A stretch of DNA of 13,314 nucleotides from [Mycobacterium] nativiensis (GCF_020172685.1 NZ_CP083986.1:1251962-1265275); one strand, 5' to 3'. Shown: positions 1 through 6,891, counted from the stretch's first letter. A program made the numbers and translations. Notes: generated by a model from the letters alone, not told the origin.

Positions 1-19
1 AGATGTGTATAAGAGACAG
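1..19 (+). other. Tn5/Nextera mosaic-end adapter, not genomic
   Basis: The first 19 bases read AGATGTGTATAAGAGACAG, which is exactly the hyperactive Tn5 mosaic end used in transposase-based sequencing libraries. It sits at the very first base of the window and runs straight into a coding frame. The simplest reading is untrimmed adapter at a contig end, not a biological transposon end. It also supplies a false GTG start at base 5 for the truncated gene that follows. Confidence 0.95.
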
Positions 20-496
20 GGGCAGCTGCCCCAGCAGGCCTACACGTCGTGGCTGACCCGCGTGGGCGCGTACCTCATCGACTCCGTCCCGGTCCTGGTG
101 GTCTACGGCATCCCGTCGATCATCGCCAGCACCACCGCGAGGAAGGAATGCATCACCACCTCGTCGGGCTTCGCCTGCACGGTCACGCCGTCGGGTGGCG
201 GCGCGTTGCTGATGATGCTGGGCTGGCTGGCGGCTGTCGGCTACGTCGTCTGGAACTTCGGCTACCGGCAGGGGACCACCGGGTCGAGCATCGGTAAGTC
301 GGTGCTGAAGTTCAAGGTGGTCTCCGAGCAGACCGGTCAGCCGATCGGATTCGGGATGTCGGTCGTACGGCAGTTGGCCCACATCATCGACGGCCTGATC
401 TTCTGCATCGGCTACCTGTTCCCGCTGTGGGACGCCAAACGCCAGACGCTGGCCGACAAGATCATGACGACGGTCTGCCTGCCGATCAATGAGTGA
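20..496 (+). CDS. pra: Proline-rich antigen homologue (Pra), RDD-family membrane protein, 5' truncated
   Basis: This is the C-terminal 158 residues of an RDD-family integral membrane protein, probably the Rv1078 (proline-rich antigen) orthologue because it directly precedes metB as in M. tuberculosis. The Arg and Asp of the first RDD helix are visible in TRVGAYLIDSVPVL, and a later helix ends in LWDAKRQTLADK, the typical RDD closing segment. About three hydrophobic segments can be counted. The proline-rich N-terminal half expected for Pra is missing because the window begins inside the gene. The frame stays open from base 20, and the apparent start at base 5 lies in adapter. Its stop (494-496) overlaps the metB start by 8 bases, so the two are probably translationally coupled. 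Its molecular function is not established; transport has been suggested for RDD proteins generally. Confidence 0.85.
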   Translation, partial: GQLPQQAYTSWLTRVGAYLIDSVPVLVVYGIPSIIASTTARKECITTSSGFACTVTPSGGGALLMMLGWLAAVGYVVWNFGYRQGTTGSSIGKSVLKFKVVSEQTGQPIGFGMSVVRQLAHIIDGLIFCIGYLFPLWDAKRQTLADKIMTTVCLPINE

Positions 497-1643
497 CATC
501 CGCCCCGACATGGGTCTGGCCACCACGGCGATCCACGCGGGTTTCCGTCCCGACCCGGCCACCGGCGCGGTCAACGCTCCGATCTACGCCAGCAGCACCT
601 TCGCCCAGGACGGCGTCGGCGGCCTGCGCGGCGGTTTCGAGTACGCCCGCACCGGCAACCCGACCCGTGCCGCCCTGGAAACCGCCCTGGCCGCGGTCGA
701 GCGGGGCCGCTTCGGCCGGGCGTTCAGTTCCGGGATGGCTGCCACCGACTGCGCACTGCGGGCGATCCTGCGGCCGGGCGATCACCTGATCATCCCGGAC
801 GACGCCTATGGCGGCACCTTCCGGCTGATCGACAAGGTGTTCACCCAGTGGGGCGTGACCCACACGCCGGTCGCGCTGGCCGACTTGGATGCGGTGCGCG
901 CCGCGGTCACCGACAAGACCCGGCTGATCTGGGTGGAGACCCCCACCAATCCGCTGCTGTCGATCGCCGACATCGAAGGCATTGCCGCCATCGGCCACGA
1001 CGCCGGTGCGAAGGTCTTGGTGGACAACACGTTCGCCTCGCCCGCACTGCAGCAGCCGCTGACGCTGGGTGCCGACGTGGTGCTGCACTCGACCACCAAA
1101 TACATCGGCGGCCACTCCGACGTGGTCGGCGGTGCGTTGGTCACCGACGACGAAGAGCTCGACACCGCTTTCGCGTTCCTGCAGAACGGCGCCGGCGCGG
1201 TACCGGGCCCGTTCGACGCCTACCTCACCATGCGGGGCCTCAAGACGCTGGTGCTGCGGATGCAGCGGCACAGCGAGAACGCCGCGGACGTCGCGGAATT
1301 CCTCAGCGGGCACCCGGCGGTGGACAGCGTGCTCTACCCGGGCCTGCCCGGTCACGCCGGACACGACGTGGCCGCTCGCCAGATGAGTGGGTTCGGCGGC
1401 ATGGTGTCGGTGCGAATGCGCGGTGGTCGGCCGGCCGCCGAAAAGCTGTGCGGGGCCACCAGGATCTTCATCTTGGCCGAGTCCCTCGGCGGGGTGGAGT
1501 CGCTGATCGAACACCCCGGTGCGATGACGCATGCGTCGACCGCCGGTTCACAGCTTGAGGTTCCCGATGACCTGGTGCGGCTGTCGGTGGGTATCGAGGA
1601 CATCAGCGATCTGCTCGACGATCTCGGGCAGGCGCTGGGCTGA
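489..1643 (+). CDS. metB: Cystathionine gamma-synthase / Cys-Met metabolism PLP enzyme
   Basis: A 384-residue PLP-dependent enzyme of the Cys/Met metabolism (MetB/MetC) family, close to the usual length of mycobacterial MetB. Visible motifs are YARTGNPTR (52-60), the SSGMAA phosphate-binding loop (80-85), Tyr107 in DDAYGG stacking on the cofactor, Asp179 in VDNTF, and the Schiff-base Lys204 in HSTTKYIGGH. The enzyme would join an activated homoserine with cysteine to give cystathionine in cytosolic methionine synthesis. The cystathionine gamma-lyase and O-acetylhomoserine sulfhydrylase branches share these motifs and cannot be fully excluded by eye. The synthase call rests on the position next to pra, matching Rv1078-Rv1079. 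The ATG at 489 lies inside the end of pra, giving an 8-base overlap and suggesting coupled translation. Confidence 0.9.
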   Translation: MSDIRPDMGLATTAIHAGFRPDPATGAVNAPIYASSTFAQDGVGGLRGGFEYARTGNPTRAALETALAAVERGRFGRAFSSGMAATDCALRAILRPGDHLIIPDDAYGGTFRLIDKVFTQWGVTHTPVALADLDAVRAAVTDKTRLIWVETPTNPLLSIADIEGIAAIGHDAGAKVLVDNTFASPALQQPLTLGADVVLHSTTKYIGGHSDVVGGALVTDDEELDTAFAFLQNGAGAVPGPFDAYLTMRGLKTLVLRMQRHSENAADVAEFLSGHPAVDSVLYPGLPGHAGHDVAARQMSGFGGMVSVRMRGGRPAAEKLCGATRIFILAESLGGVESLIEHPGAMTHASTAGSQLEVPDDLVRLSVGIEDISDLLDDLGQALG

Positions 1644-1658
1644 GCTGCTGCGCTCAGC
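1639..1658. terminator. Candidate hairpin terminator between convergent metB and greA
   Basis: GCTGAGC (1639-1645) and GCTCAGC (1652-1658) form a perfect 7-bp stem around a 6-nt loop. The hairpin overlaps the metB stop codon and lies just before the greA stop on the other strand. No T-tract follows on either side. Mycobacteria often terminate at hairpins lacking a U-tract, so a bidirectional terminator for these converging genes is reasonable but unproven. Confidence 0.4.
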
Positions 1659-1667
1659 GTCCTGGGC

Positions 1668-2162
1668 TCAGGAGTGGTAGGGCTCCGCGCTGACCAGGGT
1701 CACCTTCACGGTCTTGCCGCTGGGCACCGTGTAGCTGCGCTCCTCGTCCACCTTGGCGCCGAGCAGGGCGTGACCCAGCGGCGAGTTCGGTGAGTACACC
1801 TCGAGCTTGTCCTCGCTGATGCCTTCCTGGCGGGTGGCGATCAGGAAGGTCTCGGTGTCGGACTTGTCGCCGTCGTAGAAGACCTTGACCACCGAACCCG
1901 GCAGCGCCACCCCGGACTGCGTCGGTGCCTCGCCGACCTTGGCACTGTTGAGCAGCTCCTGCAGTTGCCGGATGCGGGCCTCCTGCTGGCCCTGCTCCTC
2001 GCGGGCTGCGTGATAGCCGCCGTTCTCCCGCAGGTCGCCCTCTTCGCGGCGGTCGTTGATCTCCGCGGCGATCACCGGACGGTTAGCGATCAGCTGGTCG
2101 AGCTCGGCCTTGAGCCGGTCGTGTGACTCCTGCGTCAACCAGGTCACCTGGGTGTCCGTCAT
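1668..2162 (-). CDS. greA: Transcription elongation factor GreA
   Basis: A 164-residue GreA, which I recall as the length of the M. tuberculosis protein. It binds the RNA polymerase secondary channel and stimulates cleavage of backtracked transcripts. Residues ~8-78 form the antiparallel coiled coil. Its tip carries [18 protein letters not shown], where Asp43 and Glu46 correspond to the two acidic residues of E. coli GreA that coordinate the catalytic magnesium. Residues ~85-164 are the FKBP-like C-terminal domain, including [18 protein letters not shown]. The ATG at 2162-2160 is preceded on the minus strand by AAGGAG (2177-2172) with 9 nt spacing, a clear Shine-Dalgarno sequence. It lies downstream of the DUF4307 gene on the same strand, separated by 139 bases that contain the repeated half-sites at 2251-2289. 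Confidence 0.96.
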   Translation of the reverse strand: MTDTQVTWLTQESHDRLKAELDQLIANRPVIAAEINDRREEGDLRENGGYHAAREEQGQQEARIRQLQELLNSAKVGEAPTQSGVALPGSVVKVFYDGDKSDTETFLIATRQEGISEDKLEVYSPNSPLGHALLGAKVDEERSYTVPSGKTVKVTLVSAEPYHS

Positions 2163-2250
2163 CTCACTGTGCTCCTTGTGTCGTCCTACCCGGAGATTTC
2201 GGTCAGCGGGGGTCGCGACGTCTTAGTAATGCAGTGGTTCTAATGCAGCA

Positions 2251-2289
2251 ATACACGGTCCCAGCTGGAACCGTGTATCGATACACGGT
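2251..2289. repeat. Three alternating 9-bp half-sites (overlapping palindromes), candidate operator or switch
   Basis: ATACACGGT occurs at 2251-2259 and 2281-2289, with its exact reverse complement ACCGTGTAT at 2270-2278. The middle copy pairs with the right copy as a perfect 20-bp palindrome (2270-2289, centre CG). It pairs with the left copy as a 28-bp palindrome (2251-2278) with one mismatched pair. The element lies 12 bases past the DUF4307 stop and about 90 bases upstream of greA, both minus strand. Possible roles are an array for a dimeric repressor, a pair of mutually exclusive RNA hairpins in the greA leader, or a terminator; there is no T-tract. No regulator gene is adjacent. The geometry is seen directly; the function is inferred. 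Confidence 0.6.
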
Positions 2290-2301
2290 ACCACCGCGCT
2301 G

Positions 2302-2724
2302 TCAGCGTGACTGTAAATAATCTGGCACATCGGTGCCGCAGCCGTACACATCGCCCATGACCGGGGGCTGGGAAGACTTGACGATCGTGGTCACCTGCAC
2401 GGTCGCCGAATCGGACGGCGGGATCAGCAGCTCGCGCCGGCCCGTCTCGCTGCCGTCCCCGGTCCGGACCCGCACGATGCACACCACCGGGCGCGACGGA
2501 TCGGGCCGGGTCACGTTGATCGTCACCGACACCGTCTGGTCGTCGATCACCTCATAGCCGTACAGATCGCCCTTGACGTCGGCGGTGGTCAGCCGCTGAT
2601 ATCCCAGGACGGCCAGGGCAGCCGCCGTTGCGATCGCCAGCGCACCCAGCGTGATTGCCAGCAGCCGCCGGGGCAGGGCGCTACCGCGGGAATCCCCGTA
2701 GCGGGCCGGCATCGGGTCGGTCAT
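2302..2724 (-). CDS. DUF4307 single-pass membrane protein (Rv1081c homologue)
   Basis: A 140-residue protein with a short cytosolic N-terminus containing ARYGDS, one strong membrane helix (about residues 20-42, LLAITLGALAIATAAALAVL), and an extracytoplasmic beta-rich domain with two cysteines (residues about 82 and 129) that could form a disulfide. This matches the DUF4307 family, and its place between greA and the divergent mca gene matches Rv1081c. No biochemical function is known for the family. The ATG at 2724-2722 has no clear Shine-Dalgarno sequence and no TAnnnT element at leaderless distance. The in-frame ATG four codons later is an alternative. It is read divergently from mca and may share a transcript with greA. 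Confidence 0.85.
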   Translation of the reverse strand: MTDPMPARYGDSRGSALPRRLLAITLGALAIATAAALAVLGYQRLTTADVKGDLYGYEVIDDQTVSVTINVTRPDPSRPVVCIVRVRTGDGSETGRRELLIPPSDSATVQVTTIVKSSQPPVMGDVYGCGTDVPDYLQSR

Positions 2725-2811
2725 GGTGTGCGGTGTCCAATGGTCGTCGGGATCGGTTGCTGTGCCCGTCGCACGTGGTGGAACGATAGGGGCCGGAAAC
2801 CAACTGGCAAC

Positions 2812-2817
2812 TATAGG
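2812..2817 (+). promoter_or_regulatory. Weak -10 candidate upstream of mca
   Basis: TATAGG lies just before the mca start, and ATAGGGG occurs at both 2786-2792 and 2813-2819. If TATAGG is a -10 element, the GTG at 2823 would be at leaderless distance. The AGGGGA at 2815-2820 instead serves as a Shine-Dalgarno sequence for the ATG at 2829 (8 nt spacing). The two readings are mutually exclusive, and the second fits the family's usual N-terminus. Confidence 0.3.
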
Positions 2818-2828
2818 GGACTGTGCGG

Positions 2829-3698
2829 ATGAGCGGACTGCGGTTGATGGCGGTGCACGCCCACCCCGACGACGAGTCCAGCAAGGGGGCGGCGACGCTG
2901 GCGCGTTACGCGGCCGCCGGCCACCGGGTGATGGTGGTGACGCTGACCGGCGGGGAGCGGGGCGACATTCTCAACCCCGCTATGGATCTGCCGGACGTAC
3001 ACGGTCGCATCGCCGAGGTCCGTCGCGACGAGATGGCCAAGGCCGCCAAGATCCTCGGCGTTGAACATCACTGGCTGGGCTTCGTGGACTCCGGGCTGCC
3101 CAAGGGTGATCCGCTGCCGCCGCTGCCGGAGGGCTGCTTCGCGCTGGAACCTCTGGAGGTCCCGACGCAGCGGCTGGTGGAAGTCATCCGGGATTTCCGG
3201 CCGCATGTGATGACCACCTACGACGAGAACGGTGGTTACCCGCACCCGGACCACATCCGCTGCCACCAGGTTTCGGTGGCCGCCTTCGAGGCCGCCGGTG
3301 ACTACCGCCTCTTCCCGAACTCCGGCGACGCCTGGACGGTCGCGAAGCTGTACTACAACCACGGGTTTCTGCGTCAGCGGATGCAGATGCTGCAGGACGA
3401 GTTCGCCAAGATCGGCCAGGTCGGTCCATTCGCGAGATGGCTGGAGCACTGGCAGCCCGACCATGACGTGTTCGCCGACCGGGTGACCAGCCGCGTCGAA
3501 TGCTCCCCCTACTTCTCCCAGCGCGACGACGCGCTGCGAGCGCATGCCACCCAGATCGACCCGAACGGTGATTTCTTCGCCGCCCCGATCGAGTGGCAGC
3601 AACGCCTGTGGCCCACCGAGGAGTTCGAGCTGGCCCGGTCCCGGGTGCCGGTTAGCCTGCCCGAGACCGACCTGTTCGCCGGGATCGAGGACAACTGA
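2829..3698 (+). CDS. mca: Mycothiol S-conjugate amidase Mca
   Basis: A 289-residue zinc amidase, close to the ~288 of M. tuberculosis Mca (Rv1082). It cleaves the amide bond of mycothiol conjugates of electrophiles and drugs. This releases a mercapturic acid for export and recycles the glucosaminyl-inositol part. The metal site is visible as AHPDDE (His12, Asp14, Asp15) and HPDH (139-142, with His142 as third ligand). [20 protein letters not shown] and [18 protein letters not shown] are strongly typical of Mca and distinguish it from the deacetylase MshB. The ATG at 2829 is chosen because AGGGGA lies 8 nt upstream and the product begins [12 protein letters not shown] like its relatives; a GTG at 2823 would add two residues. 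The stop overlaps the next start (TGATG). Confidence 0.95.
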   Translation: MSGLRLMAVHAHPDDESSKGAATLARYAAAGHRVMVVTLTGGERGDILNPAMDLPDVHGRIAEVRRDEMAKAAKILGVEHHWLGFVDSGLPKGDPLPPLPEGCFALEPLEVPTQRLVEVIRDFRPHVMTTYDENGGYPHPDHIRCHQVSVAAFEAAGDYRLFPNSGDAWTVAKLYYNHGFLRQRMQMLQDEFAKIGQVGPFARWLEHWQPDHDVFADRVTSRVECSPYFSQRDDALRAHATQIDPNGDFFAAPIEWQQRLWPTEEFELARSRVPVSLPETDLFAGIEDN

Positions 3699-3997
3699 TG
3701 AATCATGCCGTGCTGACCGCGCTGTGGATCTTGGCCGACGAGGTGCCCCGCGACACCGGGCCCGACTTCGGCAAGGCCAGCCCCTTCGGACTGCTGGTCA
3801 TCGTGTTGCTGCTGCTCGGCACCTTCGGACTGGTGTGGTCGATGAACCGCCAACTCAGGAAGCTGCCGGAATCATTCGACCGGGCGGACCCGGCCGCCGA
3901 TCAAGCTGCCGACGAAGGGACCGTCGGACCCACTTCGGCCGGTGATGCCGCGGACGGCGACGGCGAGGGCGCCGCGCCCCCCGAGGCGTCGCGCTAA
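3698..3997 (+). CDS. Small single-pass membrane protein (Rv1083 homologue)
   Basis: A 99-residue protein with one membrane helix (about residues 29-47, FGLLVIVLLLLGTFGLVW) followed by basic residues (MNRQLRKLP) and a hydrophilic, acidic, Ala/Gly/Asp-rich tail that looks disordered. The start ATG at 3698-3700 shares one base with the mca stop, so translation is almost certainly coupled and the pair forms an operon, as Rv1082-Rv1083 do. No function is known. Basic residues after the helix favour a cytosolic tail. Its conserved link to mca might mean a membrane role in mycothiol-dependent detoxification, which is inference from position only. Confidence 0.85.
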   Translation: MNHAVLTALWILADEVPRDTGPDFGKASPFGLLVIVLLLLGTFGLVWSMNRQLRKLPESFDRADPAADQAADEGTVGPTSAGDAADGDGEGAAPPEASR

Positions 3998-4091
3998 CAC
4001 TCCGCCAACGCCGACCGACCGGAACATGGCGGCCCGATAAACCTTCTCCTGAGCGGGATTCGACCGCGAGCCGAACGGCACGCCGCATGCG

Positions 4092-4466
4092 ATGATCGCA
4101 CTGTCCGCGGTCCTGCCGAGCGGAGAGGGTCAGGGGTTGACGATCCCCGGAGAGCACGCGCCCGGGCCGGTGCCGTTCTCAGTCGTGGCGGCAGTCGTTC
4201 TGCTCGGGCTTGTCGCGGCGCCGTCCGCGCACGCCGACGTGATCGACACCAATTTTCTGTCGGCGCTGAACGCCAGGGGCATCGACTTTGTCTCCGGTCA
4301 GTCCGCCGTCGTCGCCGGTCATGAGGTCTGCGATGAACTCGATATGGGCCGGCCGAAGAATGACGTCGTGTCCGACGTGATGAACAGCAGCGAGTTGGAC
4401 GGTTACCACGCCGGCTTCTTCGTCGGGGTCAGCGTCAGCGCGTTCTGCCCGAGGCACCACGGGTAG
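4092..4466 (+). CDS. DUF732 small secreted protein
   Basis: A small exported protein of the DUF732 family, abundant in mycobacteria and of unknown function. After a hydrophobic segment (VVAAVVLLGLVAAPSAHA, about residues 31-48) with an Ala-x-Ala type cleavage site, the mature part runs DVIDTNFLSALNARGIDF, then GHEVCDEL and ends SAFCPRHHG. Cys80 and Cys119 are the expected disulfide pair. The start is uncertain. The ATG at 4092 gives an unusually long N-terminus without lysine or arginine. A TTG at 4137 has GGAGAGGG about 8 nt upstream and gives a more normal signal-peptide length. It does not occur between Rv1083 and Rv1084 in M. tuberculosis as I recall the map. Its stop is only 6 bases from the end of the converging PPE gene. 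Confidence 0.75.
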   Translation: MIALSAVLPSGEGQGLTIPGEHAPGPVPFSVVAAVVLLGLVAAPSAHADVIDTNFLSALNARGIDFVSGQSAVVAGHEVCDELDMGRPKNDVVSDVMNSSELDGYHAGFFVGVSVSAFCPRHHG

Positions 4467-4472
4467 TTCCGT

Positions 4473-5648
4473 TCAGCCCGCCGACGGCGGCTTCGGCATG
4501 ACCGGGCCCCGCAGCTCCAAACCTACTTCCAGATCTTCGTACTTCTGCTGCTTGCGCTTGCGCCAGCCGCTGCCCGCGGCCAGCGGTGGCGGCATCACCG
4601 GCGGCAACATCGGTGGCATGCCGGCGAAGGCGGCGGACTCGCCGGCGGCCAACGGGGACACCGACGATGCCAGCTGAACCGGCGTCTGTGTCGCGGCCAG
4701 AAAGCCCGCGGCGGCCGGCGGTGCGGTCAGCGGGCCCACCGAAACGCCCACGCCGACGGCTGCCGCGGGTGTCGAGGACAGGCCGGCGGCGCCCAGTGCA
4801 CCCAGCCCGCCGAGCGGCACCGCGGGAATCAGGGCGGCCTCGCCCTCGGCGAGGCCCTGTGCCATGGCGGTGTTGACGTTCTGCAACGCCTGCGCCGAGG
4901 TGTTCTGGGCGAGGTAGCTGAGCAGGTTGAGTGGAAATCCGGACGACACGAACTGGTTGGCGTAGGTGTTGGCCAGTCCGGGCCAGCCGGTGTTGGGGTC
5001 GAACGACTCCAGCGTCGACTCCAGTGAACTCAATGTCGAACCGGGAGAGGTGGTTCCGGTCAGCGACGACGCCAACGACGTAACGGCGGCTGACCCGGCG
5101 GTGGCCTGACCGGCCGGCCCGGCGGTGGCCGTCACCGGCGCCGGCGGGTTGAACGCTGCCAGCGTGGTGGCCTGCGCCGAGGCCGCCTGATAGCGGGTCA
5201 TCGCCGCCGTATTGTTCGTCCACATGCCCAGATACTGGCCTTCGTTCTCCGCGATCGCCGCAGAGTAGTTCCCGAAGCGGTTGGCGGCCAACAGTTGTGC
5301 TCTTCGAGTCCGGTTCGCCGCGACCTGCGCCGTGGGGACCACCGCGGCGCGGACGGATTCGAATGCTGCCGCGGCAGACTGCGCTGAGGCGGCTGCCCAG
5401 CGGCATCGCTGCGCGGCGGAACGCAGCCAGATCAGGTATGGCTCCGCGGCCTGCACCATGGCGGTCGCGGTCGGGCCGTGCCAGGTTCCCACCAAGGACG
5501 ACAATGCGGCGACGCAGTCGTCCGCGGATTCGTCCAGTCCTGCACCGAGCTGGCGCCAGGCCGCGGCCGCCGCGACGAGTGACCCCGCACCGGGTCCGGA
5601 GAGCACCAGCCCCGAGCTGATCTCGGGAGGCGCCGTCACGGACCGCAT
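4473..5648 (-). CDS. PPE family protein, orphan (no PE partner), downstream of pstS
   Basis: A 391-residue PPE protein. The N-terminal ~180 residues show the family helical domain: APPE (6-9), the alanine-rich helix LVAAAAAWRQLGAGL, the W-x-G turn (Trp56-His-Gly58), APYLIWL-like EPYLIWL, and AANRFGNYSAAIAENEGQYLGMW. A Thr/Ala/Pro-rich linker and a Gly/Ala/Pro-rich C-terminal half follow, ending in a basic patch (WRKRKQQK) and VMPKPPSAG, a tail resembling those of several other PPE proteins. PPE proteins are exported by ESX (type VII) systems, usually paired with a PE protein; neither is encoded here. Cys45 and Cys82 are unusual for the family. The gene starts 9 bases after the pstS stop on the same strand. 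A GTG at 5639, giving an MTAPPE start with GAGG about 11 nt upstream, is an equally good start. Solute transport across the outer membrane is inferred from context. Confidence 0.9.
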   Translation of the reverse strand: MRSVTAPPEISSGLVLSGPGAGSLVAAAAAWRQLGAGLDESADDCVAALSSLVGTWHGPTATAMVQAAEPYLIWLRSAAQRCRWAAASAQSAAAAFESVRAAVVPTAQVAANRTRRAQLLAANRFGNYSAAIAENEGQYLGMWTNNTAAMTRYQAASAQATTLAAFNPPAPVTATAGPAGQATAGSAAVTSLASSLTGTTSPGSTLSSLESTLESFDPNTGWPGLANTYANQFVSSGFPLNLLSYLAQNTSAQALQNVNTAMAQGLAEGEAALIPAVPLGGLGALGAAGLSSTPAAAVGVGVSVGPLTAPPAAAGFLAATQTPVQLASSVSPLAAGESAAFAGMPPMLPPVMPPPLAAGSGWRKRKQQKYEDLEVGLELRGPVMPKPPSAG

Positions 5649-5657
5649 GGCCTCAAG

Positions 5658-6746
5658 TCAGCCGATCGCGCTGATCGCGGCCGATAAGCGCGATTTGAAC
5701 TCGTCGGGGATGGGCACATAGCCATGGTGGGCCAGATCCTTCTGGCCGTCGCCGATCGCGCTCTGCAGGAATGCCCGCACGGCCGTTCCGACTTCCGGAT
5801 CGGGGTACTGCGAGCAGACGATCTCGTAGGTGGCCAACACGATCGGGTAGGCGCCCGGCTGGTTGGGCCGATAGAACGAGATCGTGTCGAGGGCGAGGTC
5901 GTTGCCGTCCCGGATGAACCAGGCCGAGGTGATCGTCTTGCCCACCGAGTCTTCGCTGATCGTCACCGGGTCGGGGCCGGCCGAGGTGATGACCTTGGCC
6001 ATGCCCAGGTGGTGCGCCTGGGCGAACGACCACTGGGTGTAGGTGATCGATCCTTCACTGTCGGCCGCGGCCGCGGCGACCCCCTCGTTACCGTGGGCGC
6101 CCTGCCCGACGCCGCCGTTGAAGGTGCGGCCTGCGCCCTTGCCCCAGCTACCACCGGCCGCGGTGTCCAGATACCGCTGGAAGTTGTCGGTGGTACCGGA
6201 GTCATCGCTGCGGAACACCACCCGAATCGGTGCCGCGGGCAGATCGGTCCCGGCGTTGAGGGCGGTGATCGCGGGATCGTTCCAGGTGGTGACGGTGCCG
6301 TTGAAGATATTGGCTGCGGTCGGCCCGTCCAGGTTCAACGAAGTCACACCGTCGAGGCGGTAGGCGATGGCGATGGGGCCGAACACCATCGGCAGGTTCC
6401 ACACCGGCGCACCGCATCGCTGCTGGGCGCGGTCATACTCACCCTTGCTCAGCGGCGAATCCGATCCACCGAAATCTGTTTTATCGGACATGAATTCGTC
6501 AATGCCCAGGCCGGACCCGTTCGCCTGGTAGGCCAGGGTCTGGCCGGGGCAGGCATCACTGAACGTTGCGACGAATCGGGTCATCGCGTTGGCCTGGGCA
6601 GTCGAACCGCTGGCCTTCAGGTGCGGATTCCCCCCGCAGTCCACCCCGGCGGGCGGGGTCGCGACAGGGCCGCCGCCGCACCCGGACAGTAGCACCGCCC
6701 CGGCGGCCGGCAGGCCGATCAGGGCACGTCGAGCGGATCGTCGCAC
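5658..6746 (-). CDS. pstS: Phosphate ABC transporter substrate-binding lipoprotein PstS
   Basis: A 362-residue PstS, resembling M. tuberculosis PstS3 as I remember that sequence. The N-terminus has basic residues, a hydrophobic segment and the lipobox LLSGC, with Cys23 as the lipidated residue, so it is anchored on the outer face of the plasma membrane. Phosphate-contacting segments are visible: SGSTAQ (46-51), FGGSD (92-96) and [10 protein letters not shown] (180-189). The C-terminal [29 protein letters not shown] and [10 protein letters not shown] are PstS hallmarks. PstA, PstB and PstC are not encoded nearby, so it must use a permease encoded elsewhere or act separately. The GTG at 6746-6744 is the first possible start after an in-frame stop (6758-6756). 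There is no Shine-Dalgarno sequence, but TAGCAT ends 6 nt upstream, suggesting a leaderless transcript. The PPE gene follows after 9 bases. Confidence 0.95.
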   Translation of the reverse strand: MRRSARRALIGLPAAGAVLLSGCGGGPVATPPAGVDCGGNPHLKASGSTAQANAMTRFVATFSDACPGQTLAYQANGSGLGIDEFMSDKTDFGGSDSPLSKGEYDRAQQRCGAPVWNLPMVFGPIAIAYRLDGVTSLNLDGPTAANIFNGTVTTWNDPAITALNAGTDLPAAPIRVVFRSDDSGTTDNFQRYLDTAAGGSWGKGAGRTFNGGVGQGAHGNEGVAAAAADSEGSITYTQWSFAQAHHLGMAKVITSAGPDPVTISEDSVGKTITSAWFIRDGNDLALDTISFYRPNQPGAYPIVLATYEIVCSQYPDPEVGTAVRAFLQSAIGDGQKDLAHHGYVPIPDEFKSRLSAAISAIG

Positions 6747-6752
6747 CGGCGA

Positions 6753-6758
6753 ATGCTA
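6753..6758 (-). promoter_or_regulatory. Candidate -10 element for leaderless pstS transcript
   Basis: On the minus strand TAGCAT fits the mycobacterial -10 consensus TAnnnT. It ends 6 nt before the GTG of pstS, which places the likely transcription start on the first base of the start codon. The first three bases of this element are also the in-frame stop that limits the upstream extent of the gene. No convincing -35 hexamer is seen, as is common in mycobacteria. Confidence 0.6.
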
Positions 6759-6828
6759 ACAACGGCGCAAAGCTCTAACCACGCTGATTTGCAGGGGAAT
6801 TCAAGAATTCAGCGGTCGTTAGCGAGCT

Positions 6829-6846
6829 GGTCATCGGCTGGTGAAC
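6829..6846 (-). promoter_or_regulatory. PHO-box-like direct repeat upstream of pstS
   Basis: Reading the minus strand, GTTCACC (6846-6840) is followed 11 bases later by GATGACC (6835-6829), which matches it at 5 of 7 positions. Direct GTTCACC-like repeats with an 11-bp period are the known geometry of actinobacterial phosphate-response sites bound by PhoP/RegX3-type regulators. The site lies about 83-100 bases upstream of the predicted pstS start, farther than is usual, and the second unit is degenerate. It is also 58-75 bases upstream of the divergent YyaL gene. Confidence 0.35.
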
Positions 6847-6891
6847 TGGGTTTGGCCGTGGGGCTGGTCGCACGTCGACAGAACACAGGAT

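Noticed and set aside
1..19. End of a natural Tn5/IS50 element
   Set aside because: The sequence is the engineered mosaic end, placed exactly at the window edge, with no transposase or target duplication.
486..1532. 348-codon minus-strand open frame opposite metB
   Set aside because: No recognisable domain, Arg/Gly/His-rich shadow composition, and metB on the other strand has all family motifs.
2123..2320. Short plus-strand frame (65 codons) spanning the greA start and the half-site array
   Set aside because: It begins antisense inside greA, has no ribosome-binding site and encodes no recognisable domain. The palindromes explain its unusual end.
5724..6692. 322-codon plus-strand open frame opposite pstS
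   Set aside because: Antisense shadow of an unmistakable PstS coding sequence.
6797..6810. Two GAATTC sites separated by AA between pstS and the YyaL-family gene
   Set aside because: A short, simple-sequence coincidence. No regulator is known for it, and it lies at no promoter-defining distance from either start.
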